Shown here piece by piece: positions 34,524-44,854 of a stretch of 64,000 bases of DNA (position 1 is its first letter; every line of letters begins with the position of its first letter). The DNA comes from Armigeres subalbatus (lineage: Eukaryota; Arthropoda; Insecta; Diptera; Culicidae). Below the pieces are notes generated by a model that worked only from the letters and a program-made list of their open reading frames with translations, searched no databases and was not told the DNA's origin. The DNA lies in the NCBI RefSeq assembly GCF_024139115.2, contig NC_085140.1, positions 50,865,907-50,929,906 of the forward strand. The letters are read 5' to 3'. A program made the position numbers and the translations under genes.

Positions 34524-34919
34524 CTACTTACATGAGCAGTCCTCAAAGTTGGAAACCTCGTCCGAGACGAATGAATACACTGATGTAGACGATTCAATCA
34601 TCTGGTCCAACATCTGGAAAATTCTTGAAAGCCTCACTCGCTGCCACTGGTGGAAGTTTTCGAATCAGCGTGCTAGGTAGTTTGGTGTAATTTTCGGTAT
34701 ATTGGTAAGATGTTCCGCAAGCTGGATTGGTCCGTCGAGATCTGCTGTTGTCGTTGATGCTGGGATGATTCCTGGACGCGTCTTGCCGAAGACGAAGCAG
34801 AGGCTCTTTGAAGTGTCACCATCGCAGTACTTGTGATGGTTCTTGCGAGAGCTGATCCTTAAGTCGCTGGTCTCCCTTCGGATGGTACTGGCAATTTCCC
34901 AAGTTGTTTCATTTCGATA
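34524..34919 (-). pseudogene. Unidentified coding relic, 132 codons with one internal stop
   Basis: The minus-strand frame between TAG (34920-34922) and TAG (34524-34526) is open except for one TGA at 34665-34667. It has no ATG at its head, so it may be an exon or an internal fragment. It reads YRNETTWEIASTIRRETSDL, KNHHKYCDGDTSKSLCFVFG, KTRPGIIPASTTTADLDGPI, QLAEHLTNIPKITPNYLAR, stop, then FENFHQWQRVRLSRIFQMLD and VYSFVSDEVSNFEDCSCK. Balanced amino-acid use and continuation in the same frame after the stop argue for real coding origin. GTAAGTAG at its end could be a splice donor. I do not recognise the family. Confidence 0.45.
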
Positions 34920-35599
34920 CTACGAACCATACATGGATTCCTTTTTTTTTTTTCATTCTTCCAAATGATAAAAAGTTCGAGAAATTTTACTGCAGCAAAA
35001 GTTTAGACGTCAATCTTCGTTAATTTGCATAAATTTCGCCATCAAAAACTAGCTTTTAACGAAATTTAACGGAATTCCGCGGAATTTCTGAACTAATTTA
35101 AACTCATATCATACTTAAAATTACCCAAAATATCGGCTGCGCAACTGTTTTTTTAATTTTGTTGCTTATATATTTACACCTACTATTTACGTAACCCCAT
35201 TCCGAGTCGATAAATACGTATTTAATTTTCTTCTAGAAAACGTCTTCAGTGTTTTGTTGGAAATGTTCAACAGAAAACTAAAAGCATCTTTTACTTATTT
35301 TTTTAGGTTATCCTATTTTTAACGAAAATGCGTCGGATTTAACGCAACTTTTAGTACGTCAGGCTTAGAGTGTAAATGTTAGTAATAAGAATTAGTTATT
35401 CTGATAACTTTGTCTAGCAGGCAAAGTCGTGAATTCCTAGCGCCCTTGACGAAGTCTTTTCTGGGCGCCTCTTTCGAACTAAAGGCCTTCACCTCTACTT
35501 AGGCCTTAAACCAGGATTAAGCGTATGAGCAAGCACCGTTCAAGAGTTGAACAAGCATGAAGAAAACCCTAAGAAAAACAAAATGTGCAACATTTCTCA

Positions 35600-36000
35600 T
35601 TCAAACTACTATCTTAAATCGACCAGTCATGTCCATACAAGTACGTAATGCCCACGCGTATGATTTGCAAACACAGATATACCCAAACCAGACGTTCTAG
35701 GCTCAGCAAATTTTTCTGGAGTTTGGATCAAAGGGTCTATCATGTCAACTGCGCTCGATAGCTATCTGAAATGCAACTCTATGATCTCCAATGTGTTCTG
35801 GAGTTTGGATCAATTAGTCTACCAGGTCAGCTACGCTTGATAGCTATCTGAAATTGGCCAGTCATGTCCTTAAAAGTCCGTAATGATCATGCGTATGATT
35901 TGCAGCTCAGATATACCCAAACCATATGTTCTAGGTTCTCCAAACTGTTCTAAGCTTTGAATGAATTTGTCTACCAGATTAACCAGATCATAACGGAGGA
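35600..36000. repeat. Diverged relatives of the 152-bp satellite
   Basis: About three long units share TTCTGGAGTTTGGATCAA..GTCTA and ATAGCTATCTGAAAT. Compared with the foldback satellite, the GATCTCCAA-TGT-CTGGAGTTTG-ATCAA-GTCTACC order is kept. The copies are heavily mutated and the spacing (about 115 and 165 bp) is irregular. Confidence 0.5.
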
Positions 36001-36125
36001 ATACAGAAGAATTTTCAGGGTCAATTCTGCAGGAACTTTCTGAAACGTTCGGAGGAATTCCTGTAGGAACTTCCAGAGGACTTTCTGGAGGAACTTCAGG
36101 AGGAATTTCTGGAGGAACAATACAA
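35990..36125. repeat. Short GGAATTTC-type array
   Basis: Repeated GGAGGAACTT / GGAGGAATTT units. A minus-strand frame through it gives the Pro/Glu-rich peptide PPEIPPEVPPESPLEVP, a repeat artefact. Confidence 0.65.
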
Positions 36126-36606
36126 ATATTTAAGAACAATTATGTCTCCCCCTTCTCGGATTGTTGTGCCCAAAAATAATATTTTGAGGGGGCAACAGAA
36201 GAAATTGGGTAATTTTGAGGATTTTCAAAATATTCTTTAACAAATCCGAGGAGTTTTTTTTATTTTTTTCATTGTTTTTGTTATTCCCCCTCTTTTCAAC
36301 CCATCCTGGAACTTTCGGAGACCAGTAGGACATATTTCAAATAAACGGCCTTATTTGACTTCCAAATTTTTTTCTTAAATTGCGTACGTAAGCAATTTAA
36401 CAATAATTCCGCGGAAAAAATTTAAAATTTCGTTTCGTTTCGTAAAATTTCGAATTAAATAGACTTTGATTTCGTATTGTTTCGTGGTATCGAAAATAAA
36501 TCTATATTTCGTTTCGCTACGTTTCGAATCAACATAGACATTTTAAATTTCGTTTCGTTTCGTTTCGCCAAGAAAAAGTGTATTATCGCATACCCTTAGT
36601 ACTCAT

Positions 36607-38227
36607 GACATTCTTTCCTTGAAGATACAACAATAAAACATTTATTCTCTTCACGTACAGAAATAATAACAAATATAATAAAAAACTTTCAGCAAGAAAT
36701 AACTCTCGAAAAACATTCGAAAGCTATGTATAAAGGTGACGAGCGTTTTTCATTCGATTTTCGTCGTTTTTCAGTGTGCTATCGGATACTCGATAATGCC
36801 AAAATATCTCGATATTCTTGTATTTCCTCGATCATACTCGAACGATAAGTCGTTTTCGAGATCGAATCGAAAGCCGTAATGCCAAACATGTTCGACTCGA
36901 TAGAATTTCGTTCGAATCGAGATGCACAATGCCACCCCTGCTTCTTACCATTATATTGAACCAATTAACCTGGAAAATCAATGAGACCATTTTATTAATT
37001 TCAAGTGTTGAACATGCCTGGTTTCATGCAACAAAAACTCCAAACCTTGCCAATAAATTCGTTCCAATTTTCAATCATTCAAACATGAGCCAGCCTCATG
37101 CCATCCAAAACCATCGTCATAAATTATCACAGTCGTGCATTCAATACAAAACGTGTAAATTATTTAACACTTTTACAGCCTTCCATCCGATAGATGACGT
37201 TCCGATGATTTCTCACCCACAAAAATGATTGATTGAATGAAACAGTCATGTTTCGCAGATTCAGTTGCCTAACCAGTCAGTAGTGCAATGCTATGCCCAT
37301 GTTCTACGCCAGCAAACGAAAACTGCCGTCGCATCATCACTTTACTAGACCCACAACCCAACACGATACGAACCGGGGCGGGCTTGGTTCAACGCAAGTG
37401 CCCAGGGAGAGGGTCAGTTCCGTATGGTTTATTTCCGTAACGAGCAGCGCAGATCGTAGAAAAGTTTTGAATGTTGCTGATGCAGCTCCGTATTTTTATT
37501 TCTTCCATCGTCGAAATTAGATTCACATCATCAGATTGCTGGCAAGAAGCGAGCCAAAGCCAACCTAAGCGGACTATTTTTCATTGGATCGTTTCGGTGG
37601 TCAAAACTGCGCGCTTCATAAATCAAAGACAATAAAATCGAGCTTCCCGGTCGGTGGTGGATGGGGACGAGGGGGAGACGTTCGAGATTGGTTGTAAAAG
37701 TTTTCCTCACACAAACACATGCAGTATGATGAGTGTGTTTTCGGAATACAATTCGGGAAAATGAACCCTCAAACTGCTATCGTTTGCAAAGACTGATAGC
37801 AGTATATGTACATCGGACTGGAGGAGAAAAAACTACTCAAAAGTGAACATTTGCTCTAGCGTTCAAATTTTATCTTCGCGCTTTTCTCATTTGTGGGGAA
37901 CTGAGTTTCCGTTTTTTTTGCGGCGCAACTGGAGCACACATGCTTTTGTGTTTAATAAACTTTGTTGTTGTTCGGATTCGAGTCTTGTTTCCAACTTGAA
38001 CATCATCACTGCACTTGAATCTGTTTCGCCTGGAATTTTATTATTTTGTTCAGGGGTGGCAGATATTTTTCTGCTCAGTGTTTTGGCGCTGGATGTTGAC
38101 TCATTGGAATATTCAAACAATCGATGACGATGTGTTAGTGAAATTCCCTGTTTGGAATTTTGGAAAAATTTTGGAGAAGCAGGCCGCGGAAGTGAATCGT
38201 GTGTGTGTCCGATCTAAGAAAAGGGCG
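36607..38227. other. Unrecognised, largely single-copy-looking DNA
   Basis: Several open frames of 60-136 codons exist on both strands (for example 36818-37228 plus) but overlap each other, lack motifs, and none stands out. Possible host intergenic or intronic sequence. Confidence 0.3.
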
Positions 38228-38306
38228 ATAAGGGCTTAAGCTGGATTGTAGCAACTACCGCGCAATCACATTGTTTAACGCCGTCTACAAGGTGCTCCCC
38301 AAATGA
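38228..38306 (+). pseudogene. RTE-type reverse transcriptase micro-fragment
   Basis: In one frame the sequence reads KLDCSNYRAITLFNAVYKVL before a TGA. The motif CSNYR-x-ITL-x-NA-x-YKVL is the conserved early palm segment of RTE-clade reverse transcriptases, upstream of the GRSTTDQ segment seen at 16146-16316. Nothing coding survives on either side. Confidence 0.6.
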
Positions 38307-38469
38307 ACTTCGCTGGTGAATGCTCACGCTATTTGTAGCTTCCTGTTATCCTCCGAGTCAACACGAATCAACCAAAGTTGGAGTGTGTCGTGACTCTGCT
38401 AAAATGTCCGGAATAATAGCGTGTTGGGGCCAACCCTCTCTAGCTGTATGGCTTCTCCAACTCTCCAAC

Positions 38470-38617
38470 TTTGTTTGCCTTTCTCGTACAACAAAATTGT
38501 ACCAGAATGCTATAACTTCACTCCAAAAGTCAAATTTTGATAGGAGGCTCGGAGACTCATAGTGTTATATACCAATCGACTCAGCTCGAAAAACTGAGCA
38601 CATGTCTGTCTCTGTTA
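38470..38617. repeat. Family A end fragment
   Basis: GCCTTTCTCGTACAAC, CATAGTGTTATATACCAATC and GACTCAGCTCGAAAAACTGA are the standard family A end, truncated where the GGC-rich element starts. Confidence 0.75.
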
Positions 38618-38746
38618 GACCTGTGCGCCGGTCATATAATCGGCGGCGGCGGCGTAGTGGTCACTTTTGCCCCGGCGGCGGCGGCGTCACGGCGGCGCGC
38701 CGTTGGCTTTTATCGGCGGCGGCGGCGGCGGCGTGAACCGGCGTGG
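38618..38746. mobile_element. GGC-rich short element
   Basis: Begins GACCTGTGCGCCGGTCATAT and contains three GGC/GCC runs separated by TAGTGGTCACTTTTGCCC and TTGGCTTTTATC. Its very high GC content contrasts with the AT-rich host. A second copy lies inverted at 44738-44849. Confidence 0.7.
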
Positions 38747-39236
38747 ATGAAAAAATCAATGGCAAAAAAAAACAATTTTAACGTGGTTTTGATTCACACC
38801 GTACGAATCGCCCGTATAAAAATCGACTTCAGTGGATTAAAATTGAAATATTCTATGTTTGTCGATCATCAAACAGCACATTCCATAGTAAATTACCAGC
38901 GACACTAATAAGTACCTGATCTCAAAATGTTATTTAAATTAAAATTATTTTATCATTCTATGATTTTGATGTATCAAAATTTAACAACGAATCCTGCTTC
39001 ACTTTTCGTATCCCTTGAGCAGTATTGAGAATTAGACTTCGGTGTCATAGGACTAATTTGTTAATATGTTTTTCCAAAAGTTTTCCCAATTCAGGATTTT
39101 GATAAACTCTGTATTAAAATCTGCCAACCACTGGTTGGGTGTAACTACTATTCTTTGAGTTACATATACAATTGGGCAATACATTCAAAGTTAATTGCCT
39201 ATATGCCGGGTATTAAGCCACCCGGTGTGGAAATTG
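38747..39236. other. Unrecognised AT-rich spacer
   Basis: No gene or repeat recognised. Confidence 0.35.
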
Positions 39237-39348
39237 ATTACTATGTTTGAAACTTGATTATGCATATGTACAACATGTGATAGATATAGTTCGGAAAAGG
39301 TATTGGAGGGTAACCGCCCCTTCGGTGGGCTTTGATCCCACGACCCGG
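39237..39348. repeat. Truncated arm of the tRNA-like palindromic MITE
   Basis: Nearly identical to 575-700 (GAAACTTGATTATGCATATG, GGTATTGGAGGGTAACCGCC, TTTGATCCCACGACCC), then broken directly into a GGATTTCCGGAGGAAA array. Confidence 0.85.
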
Positions 39349-39889
39349 ATTTCCGGAGGAAACTACAATTTTTTTCTAAGTTTCATTAGAAATTCCTTTG
39401 CAAAACCCTATAAGAAATTCTGCGGAAACTCCATGAAGGCATTTTTTCAAAAACCGTTAAGGTTCTCGTTGGGAAATTCCTTTAGTAAAACCACAGGTAA
39501 AACCGTAGAACAGCGGTTCTCAACCTGGAATATATGTACCCCTGGGGGTACCTTCACTGGCCCTAGGGGATACCTCGGGCAAACATGCGTAATGGCGGAC
39601 GTATTTCGATTCCAATCAGAGCTTATTGAAAAAGTTTTGATAATTGTGTTTATTTTATTTCAAAACTTTGTCTTGTACATAATATGCATGGCGATCAGTA
39701 AACCAAAGTCAATTGACCTGCCCTCCTAAACCAGAACAGCGTATGAAGGGTTGCTGAACGAAAAAAAAAAAAACAATCGGACAAAAAGCAAATTTAAAGA
39801 AATATTTATTGCAATCTACCTGATCTAAACAAAATGTTGACAAATATGTTAGAAACATGGTTTTGAACCAAAATCTAGAATCTAAAGGT

Positions 39890-41235
39890 TAGGAAGCCTC
39901 CGTTTGAGAGGCATGAAGGCCTTATTTTACAGAAAAGCTCGGTTGCTTTGTGGCAAGAGAATAAGAAGCATTCTTCTACGCTTTTCGAAAGCCTTCTTCA
40001 GAGCAGTTCGAATGCCTCCTTTCAAGATGTTCAGAAGCCTTCCCAGTCACAACAAGATTGTATATAATGCCGAATAAGATGCTATAGTGGAGGCGATATA
40101 GATACTTCCCCATACAACATGTACGTATATCGTCTCCACTCTAGCATCTTATGCTGCATCATATATGATTTTGTGTTGACTGGGTTCTTTCAAAAGGTTC
40201 GGAAGCCTCCTTTCAAGAGGCCTTTGTCTTCTTCCAAGAGACCCGGATGCCTCGTTTTAAGAGATTTGGAAGCCTTCTTTCAAAAATCTCTGAAGGATCC
40301 TTTCATGAGGGTCGGAAGCCTTTTTCAAAAAACTTGGAAGCCTTCATTCAAGAGGCTCGGAAGGTTCTTTTCAAGGGGCTCGGAAGCCTCCTTTGAAGAG
40401 GCTCGCAAGCCTTCTTTCAAGAGGCTTGGAAGCCTCCTCTCAAGAAGCTCGAAAATCTTCTTTCAAAAGGCTCGAAAGCCTCCTTTCAAGAGGCCTGGAA
40501 GCCTCGTTTTAAGCAGTCCGGAAGCCTACTTTCAAGAGCTTCGGATACCTCCCTTCAAGAGGATCGGAACTCTTTTTCCAAGTGGGTTGGAAGTAGCTCA
40601 AAAGCCACCATTCAAGATGCTCGAAAGCCTCTTTACAAGGCGCTCAGAAGCCTCTTATCAAAAGGTGCGGAAGCATACTTTCAGAAGCTCCTTTCAAGAG
40701 GCTCGGAAGCCTCCTTTTAAGAAGGCTAGAAGCCTTCTTTCAAAAAGCTCAGAAAGCTCTTTTTAAGAGGCTCGAAAGCCTATTTAAGTGAATCGGAAGC
40801 CTCCTTTCAAGAGGCTCGGAATTCTTCTGTCAAGAAGCTTGGAAGCATACTTTCAAGAGGCTCAGAAGCGTCCTTTCAAGATGCAAAAGAAGCCTCCTTT
40901 TAAGAAGGTCACAAGCCTTCTTTCAAAAAGCTCGGAAGGCTCTTTTTAAGATGCTCGAAAGCCTGTCTTCAAGATGCTCGTAATTCTTCTTTCAAGAGGC
41001 TTGGAAGCATACTTTTAAGAGGCTCAGAAGCGTCCTTTCAAGATGCAAAAGATCATCTTTTTAAGCGGCTAGAATGCGTGTCTACAAGAGGCTTAGAAGC
41101 CTATTATCAAGAGCTGCGGAAGCCTACTTTCAAGAGATTAAGAAGCTTCTTTTTGTAGGCTTGGAAGCCTCCCTTCAAAAGGCTCGGAATTATTCTTTCA
41201 AGAGGCTTGGAAGCCTACTTTCAAGAGGGGGTACC
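39890..41235. repeat. 23-bp minisatellite inside the hAT element
   Basis: Variants of GGAAGCCTCCTTTCAAGAGGCTC, counted at 23 bp for six units in the cleanest part (40380-40520). About 50 units. Because 23 is not a multiple of three, a 215-codon open frame (40119-40766) can run through it with a 23-residue cycle of FKRLGSLLSR-like text; this is not a gene. Confidence 0.85.
40042..40184. mobile_element. Palindromic MITE nested in the minisatellite
   Basis: Ends CCCAGTC-ACAA-A-ATT and complement; the arms share AATAAGATGCTATAGTGGAG and CGATATA. Loop near 40100-40115. It interrupts the 23-bp repeats, which resume on both sides. Confidence 0.8.
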
Positions 41236-43840
41236 TCAATTAATGCAAAAGTTTGAAAGGGTACCTCTCAAGAAAAAGGTTGAGAACCGCTGCCGTAGAA
41301 TATTATTTCAGGATTTCATTCGAAAATTAGTTTCCGAAAGAGTATAAATAGTTTCCGAAAGAATTCCTAAAACAATTTCCGAAGAAATTACTGGAAAAAA
41401 TCTTCGAACGGGTTCAGAAAACACTCTCCGAGAGAATAACGAAAAGAGCTTATAAAGACATTTCTTGCAAAATTTTTGAAGGAATTTTCGAAACTTAGAC
41501 TTACGGAACTTAGTGTAAGATTCACTATTGATCCCACGACTCATTTCCCATAAAGTACACCAAGAAAATACAAAAAAACCTTGCTTAATGTAGACTCGTT
41601 TATTCGTGATAAGGAACAAAGGTTTGGGCACGCAGGCCTTGCTTATTATATGTATAGGTTTTTTTATAATTTTGCCCGGAAGCACCGATTTCATAAATAG
41701 TTTAGGAATTTCCGCAGAAAAATCAGAAAGAATCTTTTCAGTAAATTTCGAAAAAAATTTCTAGGGAATTTTTTGAAGAATTTCCTAATGGTTCCCAAAA
41801 GCAATCTTACACTAAGAAATTTCTTTGAATTAATTTCTGAAGTGATTCCCGAAAAAAATGCAAAAGAAATGGAGAATGTTGTGGCGGAATTATTGAGGGA
41901 AATGTCAAAGAACTTCTTTCTAAAGTTACCAAAGAATTTTCAAAGGATTACCCGTAGAAATTCCCAAGGAATTGTTTAAGGTAGTTCTGAAAGTATTCCT
42001 ATGGGAATTTCAGGAAAAGTTGTCAAAGAACTTGCTAAGGAACCCCTAGAGGAATTTCTATAAAATTTCCAACGTTTTTTATTCTAAAAAAAATCCAAAG
42101 GAATTCCTAAAATAATCCTCCGTATTAATATCCGAAGAAATTCCTAAGCAAACTTTCAATGACTAAACATATTTCCGAAGGAATCTGTAAATGAATTCCT
42201 GGAGGAATTTTGGAGGAATTCTAAAATATTTTCCGTCGATATTTCAAAAGGAATTTGCGAATGATTTTCGGAAGGTATATCCAAAAGAATTCCTAAAGGA
42301 TTTTATGAAGCAATTCCTAAAGCAATTTTCTAAGAAATTTTTCAAAGGAATTTCTAAAAGAACGAACCTTAACGAATTTCCTAAGGTTTTCTTAAACAAA
42401 GGAATACGTGGAGGAAATTCTGACGTAATCCCGAAGTAAATTTTAAGAAATATCCGAAAGAATTTCCGAAGAACTTTCTGGAATTTGTTTACGGAGGAGT
42501 TTTTGTAGAACTTTTTGAGGCAATTTTCTTAGGAATCCCTGGACGAATCTTCAAAGGAATCTCTGGAGGAAATTGCGAATAAATTACTGAGAAAAATTCC
42601 ATAGGAATACTTAAAGAAACCTAGGAATTACGTCAGAAAAACCAGTAGGCATTTTCTCTGAAATTCTATTAGGATTTTCTCCGGAAATTCCATCATAAAA
42701 TCCTTCAAAAATACCTTTATCGATTCCTCTGGAAATTCCTTTAGGAATTTTTTAGGGAAGTATTTTACCTTCAAAAAATCTTTTAGAAGTTCCTTTAGGA
42801 ATTATTTTCGAAAATCCATTCAGGTTCTCTTTTGGGAATCCCTTCAAAAGTTTATTTGGAAATTGCTACACTAAACCCAGTACAAATTTCTTTAAAAACG
42901 CCTCCAACTTATTTGTGAATTCCTCCAGAATTTTATTTCTTAAATAACAAAAAAAAAAATACCGCCCGGAATTCATTCGGATATTCCTCCAGGGACTTCT
43001 TTAAAAGATTATTCGTAAAACCTCCAAGATTTCCTTCGGAGATTTCTCTAGATTTTTTTTATCAAATTTATTGAAAATGAAATTGTTTGCGACGTTGTTA
43101 CTCATTGAACTTTCGAAAAAAAATCCAAAAACAAACAACGAACGAACAAAGACCTTAGGCAAGATGAAGGCATTTTTGAAGAAATTTCTGCAGGAAGTAC
43201 CGGAAGAATTCCCGAAGATTTTTTTAAAGGAGTTGCTGTAATAAGTTCTGGCAAAATTTGAATTAATTCCTTATGAATATCTAGAAAAACTGTTTCCTGC
43301 GATTCATGAAATAAATGCCGAAACAATTTCAAAAGAAAAAAAATTCGAAGAAATTCTCAACAAAATTCCGAAGAAATTCTTGAAAGAACGAATGGAATAT
43401 TTTAAGGAATTTTTTAAGGAATATTCACAGGAATTGCTAAGGAAACATCCAAATGAATTCCTCAAAGAGTCTCCAAAGGAAATTGTAGGAATTCGTGGAA
43501 AAAAATCCGAAAGCATTCCTTAAGCAATTTCCGAAAGAAATTCGTAAAGGATTTTCTGAAGAAATCCGTAATGAAAATTCTTGAGGAATTTTCGGAGAAA
43601 TTTTGTAAGGAATCTCAGAAGGAATACCCAAAAATAGGAAGAATTCCTAAAATAATCTTCTAAGGCTTTTTAAAAGGAACTTTTCGGAGGAATATCTGAA
43701 GGAATTATCAAATAAATTTCTTGATTTATTTCCGAACTAATTTCTGGAGTATTTTTCGAAGGAATTCATAAATGAATGTTTGAACGATACTTCTTCGAAT
43801 ATTCTCCGAAATTCCAGGAATTTCACAATAAGGCTTTTAT

Positions 43841-44732
43841 AATACAGTATTAAATAATTTCAAGACAATAAAATTAAATTAAATTTTCGTTATGTTTGAA
43901 AATACCTGACGTTTTAACCAAATAATTTGATTAAATACTATTCAGTGAGGCGACAACACCCCAGTTCTGGGTTACGTGTGGGTAGCGGTTTTTACTGATG
44001 CTCGTAATATTTGCTTTGCTGATGCTCAGAAAGTGGTTTTGGCAGTAATGTTCAGAAATTGATTTCAAAATATGGATAACTTATTCGGTAGTCGGAACAA
44101 AAAAATCGGTAAAGCATTAACAGTTGGGATTGAATTATTTTGCTAAATCAGTTTGCCTTATAAGCCAACTATCCTAATAGCACAATTCTTAAAACAAAGA
44201 AAACTGATTAAATAAGTTGATTTAAATAAATAAAAAAATGTCAAAATAACTAATGTGCAACTTAAATTTCTTAACTGCAATAATTTTCCTGCACCAATGC
44301 CAGATCCTTCAAGAATGGGGACGCTTTGGGCATGTATCCAGGCTCCACAACAAACCCATTTTGCGAGTCACTTACAAGTTTAGGTACCCGACTAAATGAG
44401 GCCTTGGCTTAACCCATTCCAAAGATCAGTTTAACAATTTATGTATTATTATACTAGATAAATCCTCATTCAAACTTTCAAACTAATCAACCAACCTGTT
44501 AATTAACCAAGACAATGTATGTCACTACACTGACCTAGGGACACCATTGCTTGAGGTAGATTTGAATTTGAATTTTGACTTCCATAAGACTAGTTTAGTA
44601 CTATTCCAATTAACTCTACCACGCTGTATTTCTTCATAGATACGTATTTTGATCTCAATTATAAGGCCGAGACACTGAATCTCGTGCTTGGCTCGACTAG
44701 ACTTAAGTTAATTGATTTTTTTTTATTGCGAT
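43841..44732. other. Unrecognised AT-rich DNA
   Basis: No coding or repeat feature recognised. Confidence 0.35.
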
Positions 44733-44737
44733 TAGTC

Positions 44738-44849
44738 ACCGGCGTGGCCAAATTATGATCGGCGGCGCGCCGACCCAAAATCGTCGGCGGCGGCGGCGCG
44801 AGTAAAACCACCGGCGGCGGCGGCGGCGTGGCGCGGCGGCGCACAGGTC
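44738..44849. mobile_element. GGC-rich short element, second copy
   Basis: Inverted relative to 38618-38746; its right end is the complement of GACCTGTGCGCC. TAGTC lies outside both ends (44733-44737 and 44850-44854). The two ends pair loosely (TGATCGGCGGC with ATAATCGGCGGC in the other copy). Confidence 0.65.
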
Positions 44850-44854
44850 TAGTC

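Larger units (their letters stand above)
33535..36598. mobile_element. hAT-type element, 3.06 kb, with TTTCG-rich ends
   Basis: The 8-bp sequence GTACTCAT flanks it (33527-33534 and 36599-36606). The ends are imperfect inverted repeats, TAAGCATATGCGGTATTTCG and TAAGGGTATGCGATAATAC. Subterminal (TTTCG)n and CCGCGGAATTT repeats occur at both ends (33545-33700 and 36400-36590) and again near 35035-35090. The interior holds a decayed coding segment (34524-34919) and old satellite units (35640-36000). I find no hAT transposase motif. Confidence 0.7.
39511..41292. mobile_element. hAT-type element, 1.78 kb, filled with a 23-bp minisatellite
   Basis: The 16-bp inverted ends are CAGCGGTTCTCAACCT and its complement, with the 8-bp duplication CCGTAGAA at 39503-39510 and 41293-41300. 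This end sequence is a well-known hAT terminal form (CAG-x-GGTTCTCAACC). The ends continue with mirrored GGTACC motifs. No transposase is present; most of the interior is a minisatellite, and a palindromic MITE is nested at 40042-40184. Confidence 0.92.
39349..43840. repeat. Long 12-bp-periodic GGAATTTC array, split by a hAT element
   Basis: Outside 39511-41292 the block is dominated by GGAATTCCTNAAG/GAAATTTC variants in both orientations. It is the largest such array in the window, about 2.7 kb. Open frames on both strands (for example 41773-41979, 42191-42439, 43304-43516) give Lys/Glu/Phe-rich or Ile/Pro/Ser-rich peptides as the repeat predicts. Confidence 0.75.

Noticed and set aside
40119..40766. 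215-codon plus-strand open frame
   Set aside because: It lies wholly in a 23-bp minisatellite inside a hAT element; the peptide only cycles through the repeat, and the frame is open because the unit lacks stops.
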